Assembly: GCF_005405925.1 (NCBI RefSeq)
Contig: NZ_BJHV01000001.1
Span: forward strand, 4,960,001-5,024,000
Direction: 5' to 3'
Source: Streptomyces antimycoticus
GTDB lineage: Bacteria > Actinomycetota > Actinomycetes > Streptomycetales > Streptomycetaceae
DNA: 64,000 bases
Under the pieces are notes generated by a model. It was not told the origin of the DNA, made no database searches, and saw only the letters and a list, made by a program, of their open reading frames with translations. Below, one piece after another: positions 18,632 through 27,699 of the stretch (its first letter is position 1; each line of letters begins with the position of its first letter). A program made the translations under genes and the position numbers.

Positions 18632-21600
18632 TTGAGTTCCGACTCGGGGGCACGCACAGCCTTCGCGGAACGCCTCGCGCTGCTGTACCGGGAGGCCGGC
18701 AACCCTCCCCTCAAGAGCGTGTCCGAGGCGGTCGTCCGACTCCAGCGGGCCGACGAGCGAGGGCGTCCCGTACGGGTCTCCGCCCAGCGGATCAGCGACT
18801 GGCGGCGGGCCAAGAACGTACCCGCCCAGTTCATCGCCCTCGCGGCCGTCCTGCTCGTCCTGATACCCGACGCCCGCCGCGCGCGGCCCGTGCCGGTGTC
18901 CAAGGGCCTGTACGACATGGCCCACTGGCAGCGGCTGTGGGAACGCGCGGTGGCCGACCCGGTCGGCGAACGCCCCGACCCGTCCGCGGAAGAAGAGGAA
19001 CGGCCCCCGGCCGAAACCCCGGCCGTCTCCGGTGGCGTCTGCCCGTATCGCGGACTGGCCTCGTACCGTCAGCAGGACGCCCGGTGGTTTTTCGGCCGCG
19101 AGCGGAGCACGGACGCCCTCGTCACGCAGCTGTGCGCGGCGGAGGAGACGGGCGGCCTGGTCGTACTCGTGGGCGCCTCCGGGGCGGGGAAGTCCTCCCT
19201 GCTGAACGCCGGCCTGGTGCCCGCGTTGCGCGAGAGGCGGGTGCTGCAGCTCGTGCCGGGCGCCGACCCGCTCGCCGAGCTGGCCCGCCGGATCCCCGAA
19301 CTCGCGGACGTCGTCCCCGCGTCGGCCGAACCGGAGGCGCGTCAGCCCGGCACCGAGGCCCGGGAACCCGGCACTCCCGGGTTCGCGCGCGCGGTGCGCG
19401 AGGCCGTCACGGCGTGGGCGGACCGCGAGACGTCCTCCGCCGCCCGTCCGGTGGTGATCGTGGATCAGTTCGAGGAGGCGTTCACCCTCGGCTCCGACGA
19501 GGCGGACCGGCGCGCGTTCATCCAGCTCCTCCACGCCGTCTGCACACCCGACGGCCCCGGCGAGCCGCCCCCCGTGCTCGTCGTGCTCGGCATCCGCGCC
19601 GACTTCTACGAGCTGTGCCTGGCCTATCCCGAACTGGCCGACGCGCTGCAGCACCGGCATATGGTGCTCGGGCCGCTGACCACCGCGGAGTTGCGCGAAG
19701 CGGTGACCGGCCCGGCCAAGGCCGTGGGGCTGGAACTCGAACCGGGACTGGCCGAGCTGATCGTCCGTGAAGTGAGCGCCGACAGCCCTCGGGGCACGCA
19801 TGACGCGGGCGTGCTGCCGCTCCTCTCCCACGCCCTGCTCGCCACCTGGCAGCGGCGCAAGGCGGGACGGCTGACGCTGGCCGGCTACCGCGCGGCGGGC
19901 GGCATCCAGGGCGCGGTGGCGGCCACCGCCGAACGCGCCTGGTCCGACCTCGACACCGAGGCGCGCACGGCCGCGCGACTGCTTCTGCTGCGGCTGGTCC
20001 GGCTGGGCGAGGACACCCAGGCCACCCGCAGGCGGGGGACGCGGCACCAGCTGGCGAAGGAGTCGACGGATCCGGGCAAGACGGAGGAATCGCTCGAAGC
20101 GCTGGTCCGCGCCCGCCTGGTGACGCTCGACGCGGAGACCGTGGAGATCACCCACGAGGCGCTGCTCCACGCCTGGCCACGGCTGCGCGACTGGATCGAC
20201 GAGGACCGGAACGACCATCTGGTGCGCCAGCGGCTGGAGGAGGACGGCCGGGCCTGGGAGGGCTCGAACCGCGACGCGTCGCTGCTCTACCGGGGCTCCC
20301 GCCTGGAGCAGGCCCACACCTGGGCGAAGACCGCCGGCGGCACCTATCTGACCCGCAGCGCGGTGGAGTTCCTGGCCGCGTCCGTCCGGCTGCGCAGGCG
20401 CACGGTGTGGCTCAGCCGGGGTGCGGTGTCGGCTCTGGTCGTCCTGGCGGTCCTGGCCGCCGGTACGGCGGTGGTCGCCTGGCAGCAGCGGGACGACGCG
20501 GTATTCGAGCAGGTGGTGACCGAAGCCGATCGCTTCCAGTACACGGATCCGTCGCTCTCCGCCCAACTCGCCCTGGTGGCACACCGATTGCGGCCGGACG
20601 ACGAGGCCACGAAGAACCGGTTGCTCTCGGTGGTGAACGCGCCGCTGGCCACCCCGCTCCACGGCCACACCGGCGCCGTCTACCTCACCACGTTCAGCCC
20701 GAACGGGCGGCTGCTGGCCACCGCCAGCTACGACCGGACCGTACGGCTGTGGGACGTGAGCGACCGGACCCGCCCCAAACCGCTCGGCAAACCCCTCACC
20801 GGCCATACGAGCTGGGTGAGCAGCGCGGTCTTCAGCCCGGACGGCCGCACCCTGGCCAGCGCCGGCGACGACGGCACGGTCCGGCTGTGGGACGTGCGGA
20901 ACCCCCGCCACCCGCGCCCGCTCGGCGCGCCCCTGTCCCGCCACGACGGCACGATCTATCTGCTCGCCTTCAGCCCGGACGGACGCACGCTGGCCACGGC
21001 CACGGAAGATCGCGTCGTTCGCCTCTGGGACATGAGCCGCCCGGGCCGGCCGAAGCCGCTCGGCGCCCTGACCGGCCACACCGCCGCCGTACGTTCCGTG
21101 GCGTTCAGCCCCGACGGCCGCACCCTGGCGGCCGGTGGCGACAACGGCACGATCAGACTGTGGAACATGGCCGATCCGCGCCGTCCCAAGCGGATCGAGA
21201 CGGTGCTGACCGGCCATAAGGACCTGGTGCACTCCGTGGCCTTCAGCCCGGACGGCCGGACGCTGGCCAGCGGCAGCGCGGACAACACCGTCCGGCTGTG
21301 GAACGTCGGCGATCCGCGTCGCGCGGAGCCACTGGGCTCGCCGCTCACCGGCCACACCGGCCCCATCTGGTCGGTGTCCTTCAGCCCGGACGGATCCATG
21401 CTCGCCGCCGCCAGCCAGGACAGCACGGCGAGCCTGTGGAACGTCAGCGATCCGGAGTACCCGTCGCAGGTCGGCGAGCCGCTCGCGGGCAGCAGCGGCG
21501 AGATGTACGCCCTGGGCTTCAGCCCCGACGGCCGCACCCTGGCCACCGGGACCGGCGACAACACGGTCCGCCTGTGGTCGCTGCCGACGTCGGACATGGT

Positions 21601-22624
21601 CGGCCGCAGCGGAGCGTTCCGCCCGGACGGACAGGTGCTCGCCACGGCCGGGCGGGACGAGAAGGTCCGGCTGTGGAACGTGGAGAAGCCCACCCGGCCG
21701 GTGCCACTGGGCAAGCCGTTCACCCCCGGCGAGGGCTCGATCCGTGAACTGACCTTCTCCCCCGACGGCCACACCCTCGCGATGATGACCGGCGACCGCG
21801 AGGTGCGGCTGTGGAACGTCACCGACCCGGCCCACCCCGTCGCCTACAAGCCGCCCGTCCCCCTGCGGACCCGGTTCGCCGGCGCCCTGGCCTTCAGCCC
21901 GGACGGGCGCGTCATGGCGACCGCGTACAACGACGACACCATCCAGTTGTGGAACGTCAGCGACCTGTCCCGGGTCCGCCGGCTCGGCGCGCCGCTCACC
22001 GGCCACAAGGGCTATATCAACTCCCTCGTCTTCAGCCCGGACGGCCGGACTCTGGCCAGCGGCAGCGCGGACAACACCATCCGGCTGTGGAACGTGACCG
22101 ACCCGCATCACGCGGTCCGACGAGGCCCGCGCGTCACGGGACACCTCGGCCCCGTCAACGCGCTCGCCTACAGCCCGGACGGCCGCACACTGGCCAGCGG
22201 CAGCGACGACAACACCGTCCGGCTCTGGAATGTCACCCGCTCCGGCAGGGCGACCCGGCTGCGCTCCCCTCTCACCGGCCACACCGACGCGATCGTGTCG
22301 CTGTCGTTCAGCCGGGACGGCAGCACCCTGGCGAGCGGCGGCAACGACAACACGGCCCGCCTGTGGGACGTCACCGTCCCGTCCAAGGCCACGCCCATCG
22401 GACAATCGCTGAGCCCCAACGCCAAGACCGGCAATTTCCTGTCGTTCAGCCGCGGCAACCGGATGCTCGGGGTGTCCAGCGGCGCCGACACGGTCCGGCT
22501 GTGGAGCCTGGACGTGGACGAGGCGGATCGTCGTATCTGCTCGATGTCCCGCGGCGTGCTGACACCGGAGAAATGGGACGAGTATCTGCCGCGGCTGTCG
22601 TACGAGCCTCCCTGCGGTCGGTAA
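18632..22624 (+). CDS. HTH-STAND NTPase with 14 WD40 repeats
   Basis: This 1330-aa protein combines an N-terminal helix-turn-helix-like region (residues 1-100, with VRVSAQRISDWRRAKNVPAQF), a STAND-type ATPase (about 135-560) and one transmembrane segment (about 590-610). It ends in fourteen WD40 repeats (about 665-1310). Walker A is VGASGAGKSSLL near 182 and Walker B is VVIVDQFEEAF near 279. Each WD40 unit ends in a variant of DNTVRLWNV; 14 units fit two 7-blade propellers. STAND proteins oligomerise on sensing a ligand, and WD40 is a usual sensor. TTG 18632 has AAGGAG about 9 nt upstream, better placed than for GTG 18623. Function, defence or signalling, is inferred. Confidence 0.88.
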   Translation: MSSDSGARTAFAERLALLYREAGNPPLKSVSEAVVRLQRADERGRPVRVSAQRISDWRRAKNVPAQFIALAAVLLVLIPDARRARPVPVSKGLYDMAHWQRLWERAVADPVGERPDPSAEEEERPPAETPAVSGGVCPYRGLASYRQQDARWFFGRERSTDALVTQLCAAEETGGLVVLVGASGAGKSSLLNAGLVPALRERRVLQLVPGADPLAELARRIPELADVVPASAEPEARQPGTEAREPGTPGFARAVREAVTAWADRETSSAARPVVIVDQFEEAFTLGSDEADRRAFIQLLHAVCTPDGPGEPPPVLVVLGIRADFYELCLAYPELADALQHRHMVLGPLTTAELREAVTGPAKAVGLELEPGLAELIVREVSADSPRGTHDAGVLPLLSHALLATWQRRKAGRLTLAGYRAAGGIQGAVAATAERAWSDLDTEARTAARLLLLRLVRLGEDTQATRRRGTRHQLAKESTDPGKTEESLEALVRARLVTLDAETVEITHEALLHAWPRLRDWIDEDRNDHLVRQRLEEDGRAWEGSNRDASLLYRGSRLEQAHTWAKTAGGTYLTRSAVEFLAASVRLRRRTVWLSRGAVSALVVLAVLAAGTAVVAWQQRDDAVFEQVVTEADRFQYTDPSLSAQLALVAHRLRPDDEATKNRLLSVVNAPLATPLHGHTGAVYLTTFSPNGRLLATASYDRTVRLWDVSDRTRPKPLGKPLTGHTSWVSSAVFSPDGRTLASAGDDGTVRLWDVRNPRHPRPLGAPLSRHDGTIYLLAFSPDGRTLATATEDRVVRLWDMSRPGRPKPLGALTGHTAAVRSVAFSPDGRTLAAGGDNGTIRLWNMADPRRPKRIETVLTGHKDLVHSVAFSPDGRTLASGSADNTVRLWNVGDPRRAEPLGSPLTGHTGPIWSVSFSPDGSMLAAASQDSTASLWNVSDPEYPSQVGEPLAGSSGEMYALGFSPDGRTLATGTGDNTVRLWSLPTSDMVGRSGAFRPDGQVLATAGRDEKVRLWNVEKPTRPVPLGKPFTPGEGSIRELTFSPDGHTLAMMTGDREVRLWNVTDPAHPVAYKPPVPLRTRFAGALAFSPDGRVMATAYNDDTIQLWNVSDLSRVRRLGAPLTGHKGYINSLVFSPDGRTLASGSADNTIRLWNVTDPHHAVRRGPRVTGHLGPVNALAYSPDGRTLASGSDDNTVRLWNVTRSGRATRLRSPLTGHTDAIVSLSFSRDGSTLASGGNDNTARLWDVTVPSKATPIGQSLSPNAKTGNFLSFSRGNRMLGVSSGADTVRLWSLDVDEADRRICSMSRGVLTPEKWDEYLPRLSYEPPCGR

Positions 22625-22721
22625 CGACGTTGCGAGAACGTTGCGTGATCGCGGTCACAACTCCTTATCGGAGGGAGGAGTCGGCTCCCACACGCGAGGA
22701 GCCGCGTTACTCTTAGGTACA

Positions 22722-22761
22722 GCCCGACCGCTGGTGCATCCCCCGTCGCCAGCGGTCGGGC
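22722..22761 (+). terminator. Terminator of the STAND-WD40 gene
   Basis: GCCCGACCGCTGG (22722-22734) and CCAGCGGTCGGGC (22749-22761) form a perfect 13-bp stem with a 14-nt loop. Confidence 0.75.
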
Positions 22762-22781
22762 GCTTCCATGCCAGGGGAAGC

Positions 22782-22816
22782 ACGTCAGGGGGAAGCACGT
22801 CAGGGGGAGACTCAAC
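22782..22816. repeat. 16-bp tandem repeat before the FkbM gene
   Basis: The word GGAAGCACGTCAGGGG recurs two and a half times just upstream of the methyltransferase start. Confidence 0.75.
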
Positions 22817-22842
22817 GCTGCCGGCGCAACGGTGCCGGCGCA

Positions 22843-23802
22843 ATGAACGAGAACGACCCTTCACCCCCTGGAGGCCCCGTGAGCCGCAGGCTCGACCAGG
22901 CCGCTCTGGACCTCGGCCGCGAGTACGTCCGCCATGCGCCCTGGAGCGCCGGAAAGCGGGCCCTGGTCGAGAACCACCTCAACGCCGCACTGCGGGACCG
23001 CCCCCTGCACCGCCTTGCCCGTACGCGCTTCGGCGCCACCTTCGCCGTCGACACACAGGACCTCATCCAGCGCTACCTGTACCTCTTCGGCGTCTGGGAA
23101 CCGCATATGACGCGGTGGCTCCAGCGGCGCCTGAAGCCCGGGGACGTCTTCGTGGACGTCGGGGCCAACATCGGCTACTACAGCATCCTGGCCTCCCGCC
23201 TCGTCGGGGCACGCGGCAAGGTGGTGGCGGTCGAAGCCTCGCCGACCTTCCACCGCATCCTCCTGCGGCACGCACGGCGCAACGCATGCGCCAACATCCG
23301 CGCGATCAACGCGGCCGTCTCCGACCGCGACGAGCTGCTGACGTTCATCCTCGCCAGCTCTCGCAACATGGGCGCGAACAGCGTCGTCCCCTACGACGGC
23401 CCGGCCGAGTCCACCTTCGAGATCGCGGCCCAGCCCCTGCCCCGCCTCCTCACCGAAGAGGAGATCGCCCGGGCCAGGGTGATCAAGATCGACGTGGAGG
23501 GCGCGGAAGGCGGCGTCGTCCGCGGCCTCCTCCCCCTGCTGGACAAACTGCGCCCCGACGCCGAACTGACCGTCGAGGTCACCCCCCAGCGCATGGCCGA
23601 CCTGGGCGACTCCGTCGAAGAGCTGCTGACGGCCCTGAAGGGCCACGGCTTCCACGTCTACCGCCTGACCAACGACTACGCGGCGGGCACCTACCCGGAC
23701 GCGCTCCGGCGCCCGCCGGAGGTGCCGATGCGCTGGCGGGGCCCGGTCACCGAGGAAAGCGACCTGGTCTTCTCCCGGGTGGACGCGGAGACCTTGCCCT
23801 GA
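22843..23802 (+). CDS. FkbM-family SAM-dependent methyltransferase
   Basis: Residues about 95-120 contain the SAM site VFVDVGANIGYYSILASRLV, followed by VVAVEASPTFHRIL and the FkbM signature VIKIDVEGAEGGVVRGLLPL near 215. FkbM enzymes O-methylate sugars, macrolides or glycoconjugates; the substrate here is unknown. The 319-aa length is slightly long because of an N-terminal helical extension. ATG 22843 lacks a ribosome site; GTG 22879 has GGAGG only 4 nt away, so the start is uncertain. It could serve the glycosyltransferases further right, but the distance makes this weak. Confidence 0.88.
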   Translation: MNENDPSPPGGPVSRRLDQAALDLGREYVRHAPWSAGKRALVENHLNAALRDRPLHRLARTRFGATFAVDTQDLIQRYLYLFGVWEPHMTRWLQRRLKPGDVFVDVGANIGYYSILASRLVGARGKVVAVEASPTFHRILLRHARRNACANIRAINAAVSDRDELLTFILASSRNMGANSVVPYDGPAESTFEIAAQPLPRLLTEEEIARARVIKIDVEGAEGGVVRGLLPLLDKLRPDAELTVEVTPQRMADLGDSVEELLTALKGHGFHVYRLTNDYAAGTYPDALRRPPEVPMRWRGPVTEESDLVFSRVDAETLP

Positions 23803-24294
23803 TCGGCTACGGAGGACCGCTAGCAGAGATTCCTGTACCCCTTCGTGTCCCGAGACGGCGGATCACCTCGGGGCACGCCCGTCAGCAGAGGCAGCGATCA
23901 GCGATCGCCACTCTTCGTCAACGACCCCTTATCTATAAGTCGTTGAGCCCCGACAGCAAGCTCGTCCTCTCGGTTCGCACCGCGTCTAGTCGCATACGTC
24001 ACATTCACGAGTGACGCATCAAGGGATCCGGCACTCCGTTCCCTACGATCCGTCAGCGACACTCCAGCAAGTAACGTTTCTGCACCTAGCCGCCCTCGAG
24101 GCACATCCGCTCAGGTCGTCGAAGGTGGCACGGTGTGCCGCCAACAGGACCCTCTAGTTGAAAGTTGACGAAGTCACAGATGGCGTAGCGCCCGGTAGGG
24201 TGCCGCTTATCAATCCGCCCCCGGGGGCCAGCATCCCTCGCGAATCTCCGCGGAGTCCACGACGGTCGTGGGCCCCAGGAAGGGGCGGAGCCCG
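23803..24294. other. Low-GC accessory island, left part, no gene recognised
   Basis: GC falls clearly below the neighbouring DNA and stops appear in all frames. An inverted repeat CGTCAC...GTGACG lies near 23997-24016. A 68-codon minus-strand frame exists here but has unbiased third positions and low plausibility. The composition suggests transferred DNA. Confidence 0.45.
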
Positions 24295-24426
24295 ATGGCG
24301 AAGAAGCACAACAAGCCAAAGGGGCACTGCCGCTGCAGCAGGCGGGACCAGTCGTATCGGATGGCCCGCTGGCTGGGTCCGGTCTACACGATCTACAAGA
24401 TCGTGCGAGACCACTGGACCGCTTGA
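24295..24426 (+). CDS. 43-aa basic small protein
   Basis: The frame starts ATG 24295 after AAGGGGCGGAG at proper distance and stops 7 nt before a perfect terminator, so it has all the marks of a real gene. The protein is basic (MAKKHNKPKGHCRC start), has one CxC pair, and a C-terminal aromatic helix WLGPVYTIYKIVRDHW. No family recognised. It may be a nucleic-acid-binding or mobile-element accessory protein, given the low-GC setting. Confidence 0.65.
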   Translation: MAKKHNKPKGHCRCSRRDQSYRMARWLGPVYTIYKIVRDHWTA

Positions 24427-24432
24427 CGCGAA

Positions 24433-24456
24433 GGCCCCGACCTAACGGTCGGGGCC
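24433..24456 (+). terminator. Terminator of the 43-aa gene
   Basis: GGCCCCGACC and GGTCGGGGCC form a perfect 10-bp stem around TAAC, 6 nt after the stop codon. Confidence 0.85.
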
Positions 24457-24931
24457 ACGCTGCAGCCGGTGTGCTGAGTCGAAGGCCTCACCTAGACCTT
24501 GGCCAGGCGACGGGTGGGGCCTTCGTCGTATCCGAGTGCTTGTTACCGCGACGCACAAAACGTGACTCCCATCACAAGCGAGCGCCGCGACGGACCCCAT
24601 CTTGCCCTGTGCCCCTCGGGCTATGCGACAGGCGATCGCGCATCAATTACAGAAGGTCACCGGAAAAACCGGAAAGAAACCAGCTCATTGGGGACGCGTC
24701 GACCGTCGACGTGACATAGCTCACATTACTTAGTGACTCAATGCACACTCGAACGGGTCCGAGCTTGGTCGCTTTGTGGCAACTTCACCTTGTTGGGAGA
24801 GCCCAGTTGAGCCGCCCGGTCGATGAGCGGAGGGACTCTACCGGTCGCCGCCGACAAGGGCACCAGCGATCGCGCCAGCGTCTGTCGCTGCCGTCGACCA
24901 CGGCGCCGCCTGATACGTCACAGGGGATGAC
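24457..24931. other. Low-GC accessory island, middle part
   Basis: No gene is supported. A second hairpin-like element (CGAAGGCC ... GGCCTTCG, 24479-24525) follows the terminator. Around 24710-24735 the sequence is AT-rich (GTGACATAGCTCACATTACTTAG) and may include a promoter. Confidence 0.4.
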
Positions 24932-25078
24932 TCAGCGACGCTTCTTGGGCTTCTTCTTCTGCGGCTTGTTCCATTCACCTCGGTGCAACTGGCAGCGGGA
25001 GTACCCAATCATCGCGGGCTTCTGGCATGGTTTCCCGGTCTTGGTGTTAGTTGATCCGCACTTAACCTGCTTACCCAT
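24932..25078 (-). CDS. 48-aa cysteine/histidine-rich basic protein
   Basis: ATG 25078 follows GAGGGGG at 5-6 nt. The protein begins MGKQVKCGSTNTKTGKPCQK and continues with MIGYSRCQLHRGE, giving three cysteines and a histidine (CG..T..G.PC.....G..C..H). This pattern resembles small zinc-ribbon proteins common in actinomycete mobile elements. The C-terminus is a Lys/Arg tail (KKKPKKRR). Nucleic-acid binding is likely but not proven. It stands alone in the low-GC island. Confidence 0.7.
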   Translation of the reverse strand: MGKQVKCGSTNTKTGKPCQKPAMIGYSRCQLHRGEWNKPQKKKPKKRR

Positions 25079-25257
25079 TTGGCCCCCTCGCCGGTCAGCG
25101 CCGTCTCAAGTCAATCGTCACCGGCTAAGGCCATGTGCCGTACTGACCGCAGACGCATGCGGCCGATTCCGAGTCCTCTGAGACCGGATCCCATCCTTCG
25201 CCGTCGGAGGTCCGCCACCGCCAACGCAGCCACGGGCAACTCATAAGGCGGACAGTG

Positions 25258-25872
25258 CTACTGGTCGTCGCGCGGCAGGTGGACCTTGGCGTCGTCGTAG
25301 GTCGCCTCGCCCGTCGGCTCGGCCAGCGCGTAGACCAGGTGCAGTACACCGGTGCGGAAGGTCGCGGAGGAGAGCAGTCTCAGCGGGATCGTGGTATCGG
25401 CCTCGTCGAACAGCCGCATGCCCTTGCGGACGGCGATCGGGTGGACCAGCAGGTGCAACTCGTCCAGCAGGCCGTGCGCCAGGAGTTGCCGGACGACGGA
25501 GACCGAGCCGCTCAGGGCGATGTCCCCGCCCGGTTCGCGCTTCAGCGCGGTGACGACGTCGGCCAGCTCTCCCTTGAGCAGTTCGGAGTTCCGCCAGGTG
25601 AACGTGAGGTCCTGGCGGGATGCGACGATCTTGCGGGCGTCGCCGAGCTTCTTGGCGAAACCGGCGTCCTCGCCGCCCTCCGCCTCACGGTCCGGCCACG
25701 CTCCGGCGAAGCTGTCGTAGGTCTTGCGGCCCAGGAGGAGGGTGTCGGCCGTGGCGAAGGACGCGTCGACGGCGGCGCCCATCTCGTCGTTGAAATAGGG
25801 GAAGTGCCACTGATCGGGCGCTTCCACGACTCCGTCGAGCGAGATGAACAGGCTGGCGGTGATCTTCCTCAT
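25258..25872 (-). CDS. Dihydrofolate reductase-fold (RibD C-terminal) family protein
   Basis: The 204-aa protein matches the stand-alone RibD-C/DHFR-like family: MRKITASLFISLDGVVEAPD at the start, TADTLLLGRKTYDSFAGAWP in the middle, and IALSGSVSVVRQLLAHGLLDEL near residue 125. These are NADPH-dependent reductases, often of unknown substrate. ATG 25872 is chosen as the conserved start; the longer frame runs through a tandem repeat. It follows the glycosyltransferase and GntR genes on the same strand. Confidence 0.88.
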   Translation of the reverse strand: MRKITASLFISLDGVVEAPDQWHFPYFNDEMGAAVDASFATADTLLLGRKTYDSFAGAWPDREAEGGEDAGFAKKLGDARKIVASRQDLTFTWRNSELLKGELADVVTALKREPGGDIALSGSVSVVRQLLAHGLLDELHLLVHPIAVRKGMRLFDEADTTIPLRLLSSATFRTGVLHLVYALAEPTGEATYDDAKVHLPRDDQ

Positions 25873-25894
25873 GATGCCCCTCCGGGGGGAAGCG

Positions 25895-25948
25895 GTCGGT
25901 GAGCTCTTCCTGGGTCGGTGAGCTCTTCCTGGGTCGGTGAGCTCTTCC
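25895..25948. repeat. 19-bp tandem repeat upstream of the reductase
   Basis: GTCGGTGAGCTCTTCCTGG occurs at 25895 and 25914, with a 16-nt third copy at 25933. It lies 22 nt before the reductase start codon. Confidence 0.9.
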
Positions 25949-26002
25949 ACCTCTCAGACCGGGGGCGCCGCACAAACTCATCGGTGCCGCCGCCCGGCAG
26001 GC

Positions 26003-26758
26003 CTAGCGCGCGTCGTAGCGCCAGCCGTCCATGGCGGCCAGGACCCGGGCCCGGGCCTCGACCACCGCGAAGCGGGCCGCGCGCTCGGCCTCGTCGGTGT
26101 GGGCGGACTGGCTGGTGACCTGGCCGGGCCACTTGCGGTAGAGCAGGCCGGTCTCGGCGGTGAACCAGCCGCGGCTGACCGCGTTGAGGGCCATGAGGAG
26201 GCCGGTGTCCTCGGATGCGGGGAGGGCCATCCAGCCGCCGAGGGCGAGGAGCAGGTCCCTGCGGACGAAGAGGGTGACGGGGTGGACCTGGGCGCGGTAG
26301 TCGTTCGCCCGCCAGAATTCGAGGAGGGCGCCGCGCGCGATGGGCCCCTGCGGCGGATCGCCCTCGAAGCCGACGGTGGAACCGTCGGGCAGCAGGTCCA
26401 GGGCGCGGCAGGTGGCCCAGCCGAGATCGGGGTGGTCGGTGAGCGCGCGGAGGTCGCGGGCGAGGGCGCCGGGGGTGAGCATGTCGTCGGCGTCCAGCAC
26501 CTTGACGTACTCGCCCTCGGCGCGGGAGAGCCCCATCGTGCGGGCCATCGCGGCCCGGCCGGCCCGGCCCTGACCGAAGCTGACGCGGGCGTCGTCGGGG
26601 ACGTAGGGGCGTACGGCGTCGGTCTCGCCGTCTTCCTGGATGACCCACTGCCAGTCCCAGCCGGCGGGCAGCTCCTGCTCGCGCAACGACTTGTAGGCGT
26701 CCGGCAGATGCTCGGCGCCGGGGGCGTGGACCGCGGTGATGACGGTGATGGTGTTCAT
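26003..26758 (-). CDS. Family 2 glycosyltransferase
   Basis: The 251-aa GT-A enzyme has the nucleotide-binding start ITVITAVHAPGAEHLPDAYKSL, the basic QGRAGRAAMARTMGLSRA stretch, and the metal-binding motif YVKVLDADDML (DxD) near residue 90. There is no membrane segment. The donor and acceptor sugars are unknown. It starts 25 nt after the GntR gene, so the two are probably co-transcribed. Confidence 0.9.
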   Translation of the reverse strand: MNTITVITAVHAPGAEHLPDAYKSLREQELPAGWDWQWVIQEDGETDAVRPYVPDDARVSFGQGRAGRAAMARTMGLSRAEGEYVKVLDADDMLTPGALARDLRALTDHPDLGWATCRALDLLPDGSTVGFEGDPPQGPIARGALLEFWRANDYRAQVHPVTLFVRRDLLLALGGWMALPASEDTGLLMALNAVSRGWFTAETGLLYRKWPGQVTSQSAHTDEAERAARFAVVEARARVLAAMDGWRYDAR

Positions 26759-26783
26759 ATGGTCCTCATGGTGTTCGGCATGG

Positions 26784-27569
26784 TCACCACCTCTTCAGGG
26801 GCGTGGTGAAGACGAGCTCCGTACGGTCTCCGCACAGCGTCACGTCGGAGACCTCCACGACCCGGTCGCGGATATCCGTACAGATCTTGCGCAGGACGAT
26901 CACCGACACACCCTTCTTCAGCCCGAGCGCTTCGGCCTCTTCCACCGTCGGCGGCCGGGCCGTGATCCGTTCCTCTATGCGGTCCAGCTCGATGCCGATC
27001 GTGTAGAGCTGATTCTGGGTGCCGCCGGGCCAGGGCTCGTTGGCGGCGTCGAGCAGATCCGGATTGACGGCCACCTCGTCGTGGACGAGGTACGAGTGCA
27101 CCAGGGCGAACGGCGCGTCCTCCTCGCGGCAGTTGGTGCGGTAGATCCGCTCCAGCAGCCGCGTGCCCATGGGGACCCCGAAGACGGAGGCCAGGTCCTG
27201 GTCGGCCTTCGCGTCGCGGTACTCGGCGTGGAAGGCGAGGTCGGTCACCTCCAGCCCGGTGTCATGCTCGGTGGACCCGGTCCGCAGCCGCTCCGCCGTG
27301 GACCGGCGCACCCGGTCCTTCTCCCACTGATGCCGATCGTTGCTCCGCATGACCCGCCGGCGCGGGGTGCGGACGAAGGTCCCGACCCCGTGCCGTCTGT
27401 CGATCAGCCCCTCGGCCACCAGCTCCGACAGCGCCCGCTGCAACGTCGGCACACTGGTCCGATACCGCGCCGCGAGCTTGTCCTCGGCCGGAAGCCGCTC
27501 CCCGGGGGTTAGCTGACCCGCACGGATGCTCTGCCGTAGGGCATCGGCGATCTGCTCGTACTTGGCCAT
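26784..27569 (-). CDS. GntR-family regulator with UTRA domain
   Basis: Residues 1-75 form the GntR winged helix (KYEQIADALRQSIRAGQLTPGERLPAEDKLAARYRTSVPTLQRALSELVAEGLIDRRHGVGTFV region), and residues about 100-255 form a UTRA effector-binding domain, which in relatives binds sugars or small metabolites. The start MAKYEQI is typical. UTRA regulators of this type often control their own gene and a short downstream operon, here the glycosyltransferase. A palindrome lies 54 nt upstream. Confidence 0.92.
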   Translation of the reverse strand: MAKYEQIADALRQSIRAGQLTPGERLPAEDKLAARYRTSVPTLQRALSELVAEGLIDRRHGVGTFVRTPRRRVMRSNDRHQWEKDRVRRSTAERLRTGSTEHDTGLEVTDLAFHAEYRDAKADQDLASVFGVPMGTRLLERIYRTNCREEDAPFALVHSYLVHDEVAVNPDLLDAANEPWPGGTQNQLYTIGIELDRIEERITARPPTVEEAEALGLKKGVSVIVLRKICTDIRDRVVEVSDVTLCGDRTELVFTTPLKRW

Positions 27570-27622
27570 GCGTAGCTCACCGTCCCGTCCCGGTTGTGCG
27601 GCCGCCGCGGACGATGTCAGCG

Positions 27623-27642
27623 TAAGTCCTTAAGAGGTCTTA
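27623..27642. promoter_or_regulatory. Candidate operator of the GntR gene
   Basis: TAAGTCCTTAAGAGGTCTTA is an imperfect palindrome with half-sites TAAG(T/A)CCT, the only AT-rich block in this stretch. Its position just before the GntR start suits autoregulation. Confidence 0.45.
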
Positions 27643-27699
27643 TCGCCCGATGAGCCACCGATCCCCCATTGGCCCGCGACCCGGGCCCGGCCCCCGGCG

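Noticed and set aside
18521..22405. Very long open frame antisense to the STAND-WD40 gene
   Set aside because: It is created by the codon bias of the real gene; the translation is a repetitive GVAxPDGV-like mirror of the WD40 repeats with no homology-like features.
23898..24104. 68-codon minus-strand frame in the low-GC island
   Set aside because: Third positions lack the GC bias even of the nearby small genes, and there is no convincing ribosome site.
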